Shown: positions 47,389 through 59,466, numbered from the stretch's first letter. The stretch: DNA of 64,000 nt from Liriodendron chinense (GCA_003013855.2 ML058337.1:2542001-2606000); one strand, 5' to 3'. The notes: generated from the letters alone by a model not told the origin. Made by a program: numbers and translations.

Positions 47389-49320
47389 AGTGTAAGTGGG
47401 GAGATTGGAGCCTGAATTCGTCGCTCTGGATCACGTCGGCTCTCTCGGATCACCTCCGACCGGTGGTTTCTTGTCTTAGCTTGGATTTTGGAGACCTACT
47501 CATCGTGTAGCATAGCCCGACTTTGAGTGGAAGTCGTGCATGAGGCATACCATTGCTAGAGCCTTGGATTTGAGTCGTTTAATAGATCGTTGGATTGTCA
47601 AGGTAAGATAAATCCCCGATTAAACCTTAATTTGGGTAGAGTTAGTATGATCGCACCTAACTTTCGGATCATGTGATAATCCTTGTAATTTACCTTATAT
47701 ACATTAAATCTAGGGTGATTTGCTAGAATCCATAACATGATTAGCTCCTTGCTAGAATCCATGATATGTTTAGAATCATATATATGATCACATAACATGC
47801 TTAGGTTTTGTATAGGTTAATTCACACACGTGCACTCCTTAACATGCTCCTAATCACTCGAATATGTCCTTTATCTTGTATGACTTGCACGAACATGTAT
47901 GATAACATGCTTTAGTGGAATCACATGTATCACATGCTATTTGGTTAGATTCATATAATACAACAATTGGAATCCCTTTTGTTGGAAAGATAATGTCAAA
48001 ATTGTGACTGTGTGGTTATGACACATACTTGATTTGGTATCTCGAACTACTGGCCACCTTGTGTTTTGGATTAAATGAAATTTAGTTGAGACCTACCATC
48101 TTTTGTATACATGTCATTGTGCCTTGTTAACTTTGTTTGGGAGGAACCCTTTGTCAGATTATTGATAGATTTATGATAGTAAGGTCTACTCGTTAGATCA
48201 ATGTTGGCCACTAGTTGTATAAACTTTGCATAAATAAATTATTTTTTAATCAGACTAATTAAGGTTAGATTAATTATGTATTCATGGCATACGGGCATCA
48301 TTGGGTGCCTAGTCGTTGTTGATGCACATACCTAGAGGTATTTTTGCTGGCAACTAATGCATTGTACGAGCAACCCTTTGGTAGCGTTATCAGGTAGCTG
48401 GATGTTGTGGTAACATGTACTCAGTTTACTTTCGCTGGCTCCTAGTCCACTGTTTGAACAACTCATTTGTGGCTAGATACTGTGGTAATACATACAAATG
48501 TGTACTTTCGTTGGTTCCTAGTCCACTTTCATGTCGTAGGGCGGGTAGTCGTTATGAGCGTGTACTCAATTTATTTTCGTTTGCGACTACCCCTAAAGTT
48601 AGTTGGATGATCATCCCTAGTGTGATGTGCATTCATGCATTAATACATGTGACAAGATACATTGTGAATGGTATTTGTTTTGTATGCTTTTATACCTGAA
48701 ACTACACTTGATTGATATGTTGATTGCGTAAACTTGGAGGGATTTATCACTAAGTTGGCCACTAACATCTGTTATGTGCAATTGCATAAACCGTACAAGT
48801 AGTGCAAGGTAGATCGACGAGAGGTTTAGCTGAGGATGTCCTAGTGGGGAGCCTACCGTCGAATAACCTTGGATAGAGGCAAAGCTATGAGAGCTTCTTT
48901 GTAGATTTTAGTTTCTTCCCTTGTTATTTATGCATTCATACATTTGGTTATTCGTGGATTTAATGTCCTCGGCTATGGGACCCCCCCCCCCCCCCCCCCC
49001 CCCCCCTTCATGTTATATTTGTTTTTGGATGCTGTACTTATTGACACGGTCATAATTATCTTTACTTATCTTTAATTCCACTACTTAATAAACCCTACTT
49101 TGATTATTGGTTGTGAGAATAAATGTTAACTTGACTTAGTGGATGTGTGGGAGATACACCCACGTACGATTCTTCCCAATGAGATACTTGGGTTTTTGCC
49201 ACAATGGCATCGTACCCAAGCCACAAAAATCAGGGCGTCACAAAGTGGGTGTTAAAACAATTGTTTAACATCGAGCTAACACCCTCGAATTCGGGGCTTA
49301 AGTCTCTATACCTAGCTACA
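46725..49320 (+). mobile_element. Long solo LTR, chromovirus (Tekay/Del)-like
   Basis: Starts TGTAACATCCCAGCCC and ends ACCTAGCTACA; 2596 bp. Flanks AATGC (46720-46724) and AACGT (49321-49325) differ by two transitions, plausible for an old 5-bp duplication within the R3 sequence. GGGCGTCACA at about 49233-49242 echoes the start in inverted form. Tekay-type chromoviruses have LTRs of this length. It contains a (GA)n tract (47346-47384) and a C26 run (48981-49006). No coding domain seen. Confidence 0.55.
48981..49006. repeat. C26 homopolymer
   Basis: Twenty-six consecutive C on the plus strand, inside the long solo LTR. Its length is easily mis-sequenced. Confidence 0.95.
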
Positions 49321-49530
49321 AACGTCTACCATTGTAAACTTTTTGGGGCCATGGAAGTTTTAGATCAAGTTGATATTGTGTTTTCCCTTTATCCATATGT
49401 CTGTTTGAGCTTATGAATAGATTAGATGGCAAATAAACATTGTTGCTAGCCTTGAGAAGGTTTCAACGATGGATGTCATCATCCCCACTATTTCCTATGG
49501 GTGGTTTACTTGAACTTGGGGATTATTACC
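49321..49530. repeat. R3 repeat copy, right part
   Basis: Continuation of 46560-46724 after the LTR insertion; the copy stops before the usual terminal inverted repeat, near ACTTGGGGATTATTACC. Confidence 0.5.
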
Positions 49531-50400
49531 AGAGTAGACCCAAGGTCTACCTGAATTAAGTAATTAAACGGCCTTTTAAAATCATTTTTTAGATATTTGG
49601 TAACTACTACGGATGAAAATACCTCTTCGCCTTCTTCTCATTTTTTTCTTCTTCCTCTTTTTTTTCTAAAAAAATAAATTAGAAAAAATTTACCTTAAAT
49701 ATCTTATTCTTCTTCTTTAGAAAAAAAAAATAAAAATATCACATAAATAAAAATAACTTACCTTCTTTTTGTTGTTCTTTTTTTCTTCTTCCTCTTTTTT
49801 TTTATTTTCTTAAAAAAGACAAATGAATAAAAAAAAAAGTTAACTAATAAATAGAAAAAAAATTCTTGATCTTCTTAAATAGAAAAGAAAAAATAAAAAG
49901 AGAATAAAAATAAAAATATTAAATAAATAAAACAACTTACCTTCTCATTTTTCTTCTTTATGAGAAAAGGACAAATAAATAAATAAAATTAACTACACTA
50001 CGAGATCGCGATTCGTTGTTAGTACACTGCGTTGCGTGGGTCACGATTTGCTATTGGTACATTGTGCTACAGGATCATTATTAGTACATTTTTTTCTTAA
50101 ATTTCATTCTTATTTTTTATTTAAAAAGATTAAGAATGTTTTTTCTATTTATTAATTAATTTTCAAATTTATTTATTATCTTGTTTGAAAAAGAGAAAGA
50201 AGGAAAAGAAGAGAACAAAAAGAAGAAAAGTTATTTTATTTATGTGATACTTTTACTTCCATTCTCTTTCTATTTTTTAGAAGATAAAGAATATTTTTCT
50301 TCTTCTTTTTATTAATTAATTTTTTTATTTATATATTTTTTTTATCTTAGAAAAATGAGGAAGAAGAAAACGAAGAATGATAGAAGGTGTTGCCCTCAAT
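49531..50400. other. AT-rich, purine/pyrimidine-skewed block with inverted arms
   Basis: TTCTTCTTCCTC-type text at 49630-49660 and the complementary GAGGAAGAAGAAAACGAAGAA near 50358-50380 bracket the block. Interior 'cttaccttcttt' pieces recur. A similar, shorter block is at 54780-54960. It may be a decayed element with inverted arms; no gene. Confidence 0.35.
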
Positions 50401-51374
50401 TCAGCCAGTCAGGGCCGCTCATGTTACTAAGGGCCTAAATCAGATGTACGTGTTCAAGTATGATTGTGTGGGCATGTTAGAGTTTGCCTGACTAAAGGGT
50501 TCTGACTGAATCATTAGTGCTCCCTATGCCAAGATGGACAGATTAGAGATTAGACCGGGATCTAGAGTCCCCTCAACCACCGATTGATGCACTCCATACT
50601 CAGCGCGATTTGTGCAAGGGTAGGGGTTAACCCTAACGAATACGTTCTTTTTTCTTTGTGTCAGTCGAATGTAGGTTTGACCGGCTTAAGGACTTTTTAT
50701 TGCACCAGTGCTTTAGCATGGTATTTCTTAATCAAAATGGAAGATTTATACATAAAGAAGTAGATGTTATAATAAATACGGTAGATTTTATTAATAACTC
50801 CACCCTATTACAACCGTCTTACTCTACAACCATATATAAGTAAAAGCGAGAAATGAAATAAATATCTGATGTGCCTATCGGAATAGACAATTGAGGTAGA
50901 TGGTCAATAGGATGTGACAGGGATACAAATAATTAAATTGGAACTCAAATAAACATGATGATATGGTAACTTAAGGTCGCAAATATTTAACCTACTCCTA
51001 AAATAAATACACTACAGCAGGAGCCGTTAGGCAGTAGCAAACTAACCTAGGAAAAAGTAAGGTAATTGTAAACGTAGATGAATTTGTTAGGTGTGGGGCC
51101 TCGAGCTCTTCTTCAACTGTTCCTTTTATAGCTTGCTTGAGGTGGTGAGAGGCCCATGCTAGTAAGCTTTTTAAATACGTAATTATTTCCTTAGCAAGCC
51201 AAAACTTGCTTTGGAAATAGAATGCTCTGGATGCGCTGGTTTCTTGGATCTTCTTTTCCGTAGCTGATCCTTTTGCGGAGATCTTCATGACTCACTAAAG
51301 ATCTAGCCTTGTGCCACCAAAATTCATTTGATGAAGACAACAGGCCAAGGTCCGGGGAGCTTAAGGGCTGATAT
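50401..51374. other. Unassigned non-coding DNA
   Basis: Apart from scattered short frames I see no domain, TIR or LTR boundary here. Confidence 0.3.
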
Positions 51375-53974
51375 TGATGTAGGGAGAGAATCTCTTGATC
51401 GAGGGCATGGATCAAATAGATTTCTACCGCACAAGGATCGGAAAAAAAAGACGACAAAAATTGACAATTTTCGCATGGATGGACCAAAAGAAGGCGGATC
51501 GTAAATTGGCCATAACTTTTGATCTAGAAGGAGTTACGGGACGCACAACATATGGATTTCAACTGAAATTTTGTTTTGGGGTGAACTAACCCATGTTCGT
51601 CCGTTTCGCGAAAAAATGCGCGGTTATAGTAAAAAAATGGAATTTAAGGGAAAACTACTATTTTTAGTAATTTCGATTTTTAATTTATTTCATTCTTTTA
51701 GAGTTTTGGTTTATTTAGGAGTTTCTATTTTTTTATTAATGAGTTTTAGAAAGAGTCTACTTAGTAGTAATATTTAATTAGGACTTTACTATTTTCAATA
51801 ACTTTCTATTTACGAAAACTTATTATTTTTAGTAAGTACGAATTAAGGTTTCTAAGGTTTAGTTTTTCTATTTAAATTCTCTTAAACTCAATTATTGTCA
51901 TTCTATCTCTGATTAATACAATTCTCTTTGAGTTTATACTCTGTTTGCTCATGTTCTTCGAGTGCCCCTTGAGAAATCAAGGAAAATCGATTGAGAATTC
52001 CAGATAGATCCGTGGATTCAGATCAGTTATCCCATGGGAGAGATGGCGCTCGATCTCACACCCCGTCCCGACTGCATTAATTGGTGTCATAGCGAGGAGC
52101 ATCCTCTAGACGGTAGCTTTTAACGGTGGCTATGGCAAAAATCCTGTGGACAGTGATTCAGGGATCCATCCTCTCAAAGTGGCAGCTTTTGGGAAGACAC
52201 TTGAGACACTCCAACAGAAGAACCAATGAGATATGTAAGGGCTGCAGGCTAAGTTCGACTGCAAAGCAAAATATCAAAGGAGCATGATTATTTATAATAG
52301 GAATTTGGTAGATCGAGCGGGTCAGGTCTACACAAAAGGTTGATCTTCCTAACTTCAATGGCCGTGGTCGAGTTGAGCACATAATCGAACTCACGTAGAT
52401 GCCCGAGGAGAAGAAAGTTATGTACGTTGCATGCAAATTAAAGAGCATTGCGTCGGTTTGGTGGGAATATGTTCAGCGCGATCGGAAGAGAGATGAAAGC
52501 CCCAATACGCTTGTGGCCGCGGATGAAGCGTGGATACTGGAACTAGTTGGATACATTTTTTGTGAAAATTAAGTACTATCCCCAGCCCCATCAGAAGCAT
52601 GCATGTTATGCCTGTGGAAATGAAATGTCATTATCATATGGAAGTTCCTTTTGACACTTTTGAAGTGGAGGTCATTCATGCAAACATGAGAATCCCTCTC
52701 AAAGGTCCTGCTGAATCGGTCAAGGTTGAAGCCATAGAAGGAGAGAAAGAGGTACAACCCACCATCGTCTCAGAAATTATTCAAGTTCCTAAGGAAGTGG
52801 AGGAAATTATTACTCCAAGCGTTGTGAACAAAGAGGACGATCCGATTATTGTTTCAGCGATTATGGATCTGGATTCGCAAGAATCCATGATCACCTCTGT
52901 AGATATCACGCCAGCATTGCAAGATACCAAGGCAACCGTGGACGCCGAATTCTTTAAAGAATTGTGTCCTTTGTAAGATTTTAGCTTCCATCAGGTCGAG
53001 CCCCTCCTCGACAATACGATTGGTATGATAGATCCGTTTGCGATTTTCCTTGTTCATTGTGAGGAGAAGACAGAGATGTTTGCTGCACTATACCAGGGAG
53101 TAGTTGAGGACACGTATCGACAATCAATTTTGTTGGTGAATCTGAGCATGAGTCACAAGCCAAGGCCGTGGAGGAAGATGAAAGCGAATCTCCATCATAA
53201 CTTAAGGCAAAACTTAAGGGCGAGTTTTCTTCAAGTGGGAAGTCTGATGTAGGGAGAGAACGTCCGATTGAGGGCGTGGATCAAACACATTTCTATCACA
53301 GATGGACCAAAAAAAGATCAAGAAAAAAATGACAAAAATCGGTAAATTTCGCATGGATGGACCCAAAGAAGGCGGTTCGTAAATCGACCGTTCGTAAGTC
53401 GGCCATAACTTTTGATACAAAATGAGTTACGGGACGCGCAGCATATGGATTTCAACTGCAATTTCTTTTTGGGGTGAACCAAAGTGGGTCATGTCCATCC
53501 ATTTCGCAAAAAAACGCATGGTTACAGAAGAAAAATGGGATTTCAGGGAAAACTACTATTTTTAGTAATTCCGATTTTTAATTTGTTTTCTTCTTTTAGA
53601 GTTTTGTTTTATTTAAGAGTTTCTATTTTTTATTAATGAGTTTTAGAATAGAGTCTACTTAGTAGTAGTATTTAATTACGACTTTACTATTTTTAGTAAC
53701 TTTATATTTCTGGAAACTTACTATTTTTAATAAGTACGAATTAGGGTTTCCAGGGTTTATTTTTTGTATTTAAATTCTCTTAAACTTAATTATTGTCATT
53801 CTATCTCTGATTAATACAATTCTCTTTGAGTTTATACTCTGTTTGCTCGTGTTCTTCGAGTGCCCCTTGAGAAATTAAGGAAGATCAATTGGGGATTCTC
53901 GATATATCCATGGATTCAGATTAGTTATCCCGTGGGAGAGACGGTGCTCGATCTCATGCCCCTCCCCAGTTGCA
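51375..53974 (+). mobile_element. Old gypsy remnant: LTR - gag-only internal - LTR
   Basis: Direct repeats 51375-52076 and 53245-53974 both begin TGATGTAGGGAGAG and end near TTGCA/CTGCA. Each is followed by TTGGTATCAGAGC or a mutated form, the initiator-Met-tRNA PBS. A PPT-like CAAGTGGGAAGTC precedes the second. The two LTRs differ by many substitutions and short indels, so the insertion is old. The internal part is only about 1.17 kb. A PBS after the second LTR suggests a once longer tandem. Confidence 0.7.
52330..52976 (+). pseudogene. Gypsy gag fragment
   Basis: Around 52335-52480 the frame reads VDLPNFNGRGRVEHII then MPEEKKVMYVACKLKSIASVWWE, the usual chromovirus gag text, with an in-frame stop. 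From 52599 a 125-codon open frame rich in Val/Glu/Ile follows, without known motifs. No RT or integrase. Confidence 0.6.
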
Positions 53975-54125
53975 TTAATTGGTATCAGAGCAATAATTAT
54001 TCGAAATTAATTTCCTTTTTATCCCTTTATTTCTTCTCATGGATTCGAGAAACAACTGGTGAGGAAGATGGTGATCGACCTTTCACGTCCTCCCTGCTTT
54101 GGATATTTATCAAACATAGCCATTA
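53975..54125 (+). other. PBS-like and leader after the second gypsy LTR
   Basis: TTGGTATCAGAGC at 53979-53991 is a canonical Met-tRNA PBS and differs from the mutated copy after the first LTR (TTGGTGTCATAGC). The sequence after it is unlike the other internal region. Confidence 0.5.
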
Positions 54126-54229
54126 AATTTCTCTTGGTGGCCCAACTTGTCCACTTCGAGGTGTTGAATGGTCCATATCAAACCTCTTCATTCTTTTAAT
54201 CACCTAGACGATGAGGGTTTGGAATATTG

Positions 54230-54520
54230 GAGGGTTTGGAATATTGGAGGGTTTGATCTCTTACACAAATCGATGGATAGAACGAGACCTGATATTGGTT
54301 CAGCCGTTCCTTGTCGATCCAAGTCTAGGACTGCATCCGGGTTAGTTCGAACATCAATTCGTCCTCTTGATCTTTAGAATCCTCCGGATCACTGCTGGTT
54401 CTCTGAATGTCTCTGAGGAAATCTCTTATTTTAGAAGGATTGTAAGAGACGACCTCATGGATGAGATCATATCCAGTCGTAGGATATGATACGGATGTTC
54501 AGCGGGCCTTTTATAGTTGT
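54230..54520 (-). pseudogene. Third Tat antisense-ORF relic with its TATA box
   Basis: Minus-strand TATAAAA at 54515-54509, with GCCACGTGG about 200 bp upstream (near 54714-54722). Downstream is an acidic frame (SSDPEDSKDQEDELMFELTRM), one stop, then DKERLNQYQVSF, resembling the TEERLSNLREAYRVP segment of the antisense gene at 1-2190. A 17-bp GGTTTGGAATATTGGAG duplication lies at about 54215-54250. The call rests on short similarity and shared layout. Confidence 0.4.
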
Positions 54521-54779
54521 GGCGGGCACGCTGCCTCATTTAATGGGCACGTTAATCGTGGCCGCGTGGCATGAGACGGTTCATTCCATTAAAGGGCCCG
54601 TTAAGAGTTCGTACCATCGTATTGATGACAAAATACATAATGTCGAAGGAAGATAAAACCCAAATCTCTTTGGGTGCGAGTACAAATTCTATACATGCCA
54701 AACGTGTGGTGTCTCCACGTGGCATCTTTCTATTCGTCCATGCCAGGGTGCCGAAAATGGGTTTAAACAAAAGGTAAGT

Positions 54780-54965
54780 TATCTTATTTATTTGATATTT
54801 TTATTTTTATTATCTTTTTATTTCGTAAAGAAAAAGAAGAAAATATTACATGTATATTTTTTCCCCAATTTATTTCTATTTTCTCTTCTTTTAAAAAAAA
54901 GAGGTAGAGGAAGAAAATGAAGAAGAATGAGGAGGGGCATTTTGACCCATACCTTTTTCCAAAAG
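54780..54965. other. AT-rich block similar to 49600-50400
   Basis: TTATTTTTATTATC-type pyrimidine text passes into GAGGTAGAGGAAGAAAATGAAG; same texture as the larger block. No gene. Confidence 0.3.
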
Positions 54966-55112
54966 GGGGATCTTGGGCTTTGGTAATAAACCCCTTAGTA
55001 CTTTGAATATGCTTCAATTTTGGACCCATTTCAAAATGAGGTGACAGATGGACAAAAAACGGATGGACAACCTAGATAAGATACATAAATCACGTGTTGC
55101 TCACAGAGTTAA

Positions 55113-55527
55113 GGGGTGTTTGGGGCATGATATTAGATGGGATTAGGTGGGATGGAATTGCACTTGATCCCATGTGGGATTTTGGTGGGATTTCAAAATC
55201 CCACACACATGGGCCCCACATTGATGCATGTGTTTTATCCATGCCGTCCATCAATGTAAGTCCTTTAAACATGACACTATGGTAATATATATGTTCAAGT
55301 GACGGGCATCCATTGTAAATTTGGTCTGCTGATTGCAATTCCATGGTCCGCTAAACGAGATTTTGCTTAATCCAATGGATTTCCCCTGGTAAGTATTTGA
55401 TCCCAAACATGGGATTGGATATGAAAATACCATGGGATTACCAGACATGTAATCATCATGCAATAAATGATGTTAATCCCACCTAATACCAATCCATCGC
55501 TTCTAATAGCATGCGCCAAACACGCTC
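55113..55527. mobile_element. MITE with about 30-bp TIRs (PIF/Harbinger- or hAT-like)
   Basis: GGGGTGTTTGGGGCATGATA at the left and, inverted, GAGCGTGTTTGGCGCATGCT at the right continue in parallel into ATTAGAxGxGAT and TAGGTGGGAT. No clean TSD. The interior has ATCCCATG/CATGGGAT inverted pieces and a fragment of the R3 repeat (GGGCCCCACATTGATGCATG). It lies about 310 bp upstream of the nicalin TATA box. Confidence 0.6.
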
Positions 55528-55839
55528 AGTACTACTCACTTACCAAACTCTCCAATGTCAATGTAGACCGTTGATGCATAACCATCCATCTGGAGGCAGG
55601 AATAAAAGGTCAGTATTATTCAATCGTCGAAAATTTGAGACAGAGCGACGCCTCTATACTAATGGTCTGGATTACCAAATTACAGTTCGTACTGGGCCAA
55701 AACTGAGAATGAATGTGTACCGTATGAAGATGTAGGCCATGTATATAAAAAAAAATAGTCGGAGAACATAAGAATCCTCGGTAAAAACCAGGGAGGACGA
55801 TCCAGAGTCGATACACCTGCTTCTGTCACCAACCACTTT

Positions 55840-55985
55840 TATAAAAACTGCTGTCTAAGTAGTTTCTACAGATTCCTTCCGATCGGAACCGAAGGCGGTC
55901 CGATCCAAAAACCCTAACCCTAACCCTACTCTCTCTCTCTGGAGAGGCAGCAGCAGCTGCTCTCTTCCCCATTCTTTTTTCTTCA
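55840..55985 (+). promoter_or_regulatory. Nicalin core promoter and 5' UTR
   Basis: TATAAAAA at 55840-55847 lies about 140 bp before the ATG. A telo-box run (AAAAACCCTAACCCTAACCC, 55907-55926) and a CT-rich element (55928-55940) follow in the presumed 5' UTR. Telo-boxes and CT elements are frequent in plant genes with broad expression. The start site itself is inferred. Confidence 0.55.
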
Positions 55986-56268
55986 ATGGCTGGAACGAGG
56001 ACGGGCCGTGATCGAGAGATGCTCGATTCCTTCTATTCCGTCATGGCACTTGTCTTCATCCTCGTCGCTTGCGTCGAGCTCTGCGATGCTGCTACTGTTG
56101 TCGATGTTTACCGCCTGATCCAGTACGATCTCGCTGGAGCCCCCTTCGGGTCCCGTCTTGCGGGCCTCAACCACCACGCCGGCTCGTTGCCCTTCCCCCT
56201 GGGCTCCGATCTCTCCCGCACCGTCGTCATGGTGCCCGTCCGAGAAGTGAATCTCACTTCTCTGAGAG
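55986..56268 (+). CDS. Nicalin (BOS complex subunit NCLN-like), exon 1
   Basis: ATG 55986 opens 94 codons plus 1 nt to a donor (CTGAGAG/GTAGTT at 56268/56269). The peptide has a short basic N-terminus, one hydrophobic segment (MALVFILVACVELCDAA, about residues 20-36) acting as signal/anchor, then VDVYRLIQYDLAGAPFGSR and LNHH. This matches the conserved start of nicalins, where VYR-x2-QYDL-x-G-x-P-x-G-x-R is shared from plants to animals. Nicalin is an ER-membrane protein of the M28-peptidase/nicastrin fold that works with TMEM147 and NOMO in a translocon-associated complex. The remaining exons, with the peptidase-like fold and C-terminal TM helix, are not found in the window. It is either a real gene with a first intron of more than 7.7 kb or a truncated copy. 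Confidence 0.85.
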
Positions 56269-57150
56269 GTAGTTCGAATTCTTTCTTCTTGCTCTTTTCT
56301 CCACTGTTTTTTGGATGTATAGTTGACTCCGATTGCGATAATTAGGTTGCAATGAAGTGGTATTGAATTATCATAGTAGCTTTGTTCTGGTCTAATTGGA
56401 AGCTTTTAACTGTTTCTAAGCAAATATTGGAATTGCTTTTGTTTCAAGTTCAACTTAAAATTGATGAAATCAGGATTTCTGACTGGTCACTTCTGTTCGT
56501 TTGGATGCACTAACCAATTGCATTGATAATATTAGTCTAATAAGATTTAAATAGTCTAATTGATTTGGGTTTCTCCCTCTGCAAGTGATTATGTTTTCTC
56601 TTTAAAAAAAAAAAAAACTCACCACTCTTCATTTCCATCCAATAGCTTCTATGCACATGTATAACCCTAAGCGAAACAGACACTACCTAAAATCTCAGCC
56701 CTTAAAATTGTCTGAACTAAGCCCATGATTATTTTTTTAATCTTTTAAAGAACAAAAGAACTGTTTACTGTAGCACACGATTTTAGCATGTCTTGCGGCG
56801 CATTACTGTAGCATATTTTGTTGTGCACCTCTGTCAGACACAAATGTTGAGAACACTACTAAAATCCTCAGGAAGGTAATTCAGCCACTTTTAGGATTGT
56901 AGGCACGTTTAGGGGTTGGTTCAGGGGTTGTCTTGATGCCTGTAAATTTCCTCAATTGTTTAACACTTTACATGTATTGTTTGCATCGGAAAAGAAGGGT
57001 GTAAAGTGTTTACCACCTCTAGAGTATCTAAGTCAAAACCCTTTTTTTTTCATCTATATCCAAAAGCCTAGTTTTCACTTTAAGGCCTGTTTGGATAGTG
57101 TGAATCCTAAGGAATTGTGAGGAAATGAAAAGAGCTTTCCCTGATGGGAT
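56269..57150 (+). other. Presumed nicalin intron 1, proximal part
   Basis: T-rich intronic sequence starting GTAGTTCG. No further exon, repeat boundary or ORF seen before the dimeric repeat. Confidence 0.45.
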
Positions 57151-57155
57151 AGTTT

Positions 57156-57672
57156 AATGCAGGGGTATTTTCGCACCTCGCTCGAGTGGGGGTTGTGTGA
57201 AGTGGGGGCACACTCGGGATAGGTGGCCTATGTGAGGTGGGTGACTTGTGTGAGGTGAGACCCATGTGAAGTGGTGCCCACGATGGAGGGTTTGGCCTAG
57301 CCTGGGCTATGAGATAAAGGGATTGATTCGCAACGCTCTATTAGTTCAAGCTTTTATAGCAAGTGGTTAGTTGTCCCGCGACAAAAGTAGCATTAGATTG
57401 GGAGGTCTCTTGTTCGAGACTCCTCATCGGGGGTGATTAATGCAGGGGCATTTTCTCAACGGGCTCGAGTGGGGCGGCCTGTGTGAAGTGGGGGCACACT
57501 CGGGGTGGGTGGCTCGTGTTAGGCGAGTAACTCATGTGAGGTGTGAACTATGTGAAGTGGGGCCCACGAAGGAGGGTTCGGCCGAGGGCCTGGCCTGGGC
57601 TATGAGATAAAGGGACTGATTCGCCGTGCTCTATTAGTTCAAGCTAGATCAAGTGGTTAATTGTCCCGCGTC
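57156..57672 (+). repeat. Dimeric tRNA-like repeat (SINE candidate)
   Basis: Two tandem units start AATGCAGGGG at 57156 and 57439 (283 bp apart; the second is shorter). Unit 1 carries an A-box-like TAGCAAGTGG (57357-57366) and a B-box-like TGTTCGAGACTCC (57411-57423), about 55 bp apart as in tRNA-derived promoters. Unit 2 retains a weakened A box (AGATCAAGTGG) but no B box. Poly-A or other SINE tail not seen. Confidence 0.45.
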
Positions 57673-59466
57673 ACAGTTTCACTTGATTGGAAATGCTATC
57701 TAAGCATGAAAAGATGTTTCCCTTTCCACCTTTTGGGTTGAAAACAACTTCACATCATTTATTTGGGCGCGGATTTAGTGGATCCGGGGATCCACTGACC
57801 TCAATGGGACCCTAACGTGTTTCGTTCCTATTGTTCCAGCTGGTTGTGTCAGGAGCGGGCCCATAGTTCATTTATTATTCCTTTCCGTTAGAGTTTAACA
57901 CTGTTTGGCTTGGGAGAGCTCTCTCAGTCTCTCTCAGTCTCTCTCATCTCTCTCTCTCTTTCCTCTATTCCGCTCATCTCACATCCAACGACTCCCCTCT
58001 ATTCCGAACACTCCATCCGATTTCTCCATCCTTCTCGTTCTCTTGCAAAGCTCAGAGCTCGATCGAATGATTAATCTCTTTGTCTGGGGTTACCAACCGC
58101 GTCATAGCGGCATTATATTGCAACGCGCCTGTGCATCAGCCGCATCGTGATAGGGCGCTGACCACACCTTAGCGGCCATTAATCCATCGAATTAGGGTTT
58201 CTTTTTTGGTGAGGTATTTTTTTTTTTATCATGTGTTGTATATGTTTAAATAGAGATTAGGGGTTTATTTTTGCTTGAGGAATTGGAATAGGGCCATGAT
58301 TCTGATTATGAGATTTTTTTTTCTTTCTTCTTTTTATTTTGAATTGGAATTAGGGGTTTATTTATGCTCTAGGGGGGATTGGATTTAGGGCCATGAATCC
58401 GATTTGGGATTTTTTTTTGTTCTTTTTATTTTGGATTGGGATTAGAGGTTTATTTATGCACTAGGTATTGGAATTAGCCCATGAATCCGATTTTTGGGTT
58501 TTTTCTTTTTATTTTGAATTGGAATTTATGCTTTAGGGATTGGAATTAAGCCATGATTCCGATTTTGGGATTTTTTTCTTTCTTTTTTATTTATATTCTC
58601 AAGGGATTGGAATTAGGGCCATGAAATTCGATTTTGGATCCCTTTTTTTTTTCATTTTATATGCTTAGGGGTTTCAAAATGGAATGGTTTCTTCAATGAG
58701 TTTTGGTATCATGCTCCTATCTATCTCAAAATGAAGAGAGAAAGTTATGGTCCATTAAACTGAATATGGCGAATGTGCTACTTGCTCATGACATCCAAGC
58801 TGTTGAAAATGTTAGCTCCATATTCAAGATTATTTTTCGAAGAAAATTAGGCTGATAGTTCATTAAGTGTGTTGCTATATAGAAAACTGTAGAAACAATG
58901 CATGGCCAATGGATTGAAGTGGCCCATCTGACGAATGGATCGGTATGATTTTTTTGGATTGGTCGACAAGCACATTGTCAGAGAATTTTTTGGATTGGTT
59001 GAGAGGCCATGTGTCAAAGGCACATGGCGAATGGATTGAAGTGGCCTAAGCTGTTTAGTGTTCTTTTGTGGAAGGGAAAAATTTGCTACTGGTGGGATTT
59101 GAAGTTTTTACGGTTGAGTTTTGTTCTCGAGAAGATTTTGAGTGAAGAAAAGGTGGTTGAATCTTCAAAGTGGTGGTTTGGTTGGGGTGGAAATATAGTT
59201 TGTTGTTGGATTTTTGTTATGAGTAGTTGAATAAAGAAGCTAATAAGCTAATGTCTTTTACTTAGGTGGATATTCTTTCTTATCTTTTAGCATATGATAT
59301 TCATAGTAAGTGCATTTTAGGTCTTTGTAAATGAATTCATTCATTAATTGAGCTTTACTTGTCTAGTGCATATTGGTTGTGGTTCCATACATATATACAA
59401 TCTTTACTGTTAACTAGGCCAATTTATGATTTGAATGCCTTTTACTTTGAAGGTTAATTGGTGAAA

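Noticed and set aside
57357..57423. True tRNA gene
   Set aside because: A and B box-like strings are present, but I could not fold an acceptor or anticodon arm, and the sequence is part of a tandem repeat unit.
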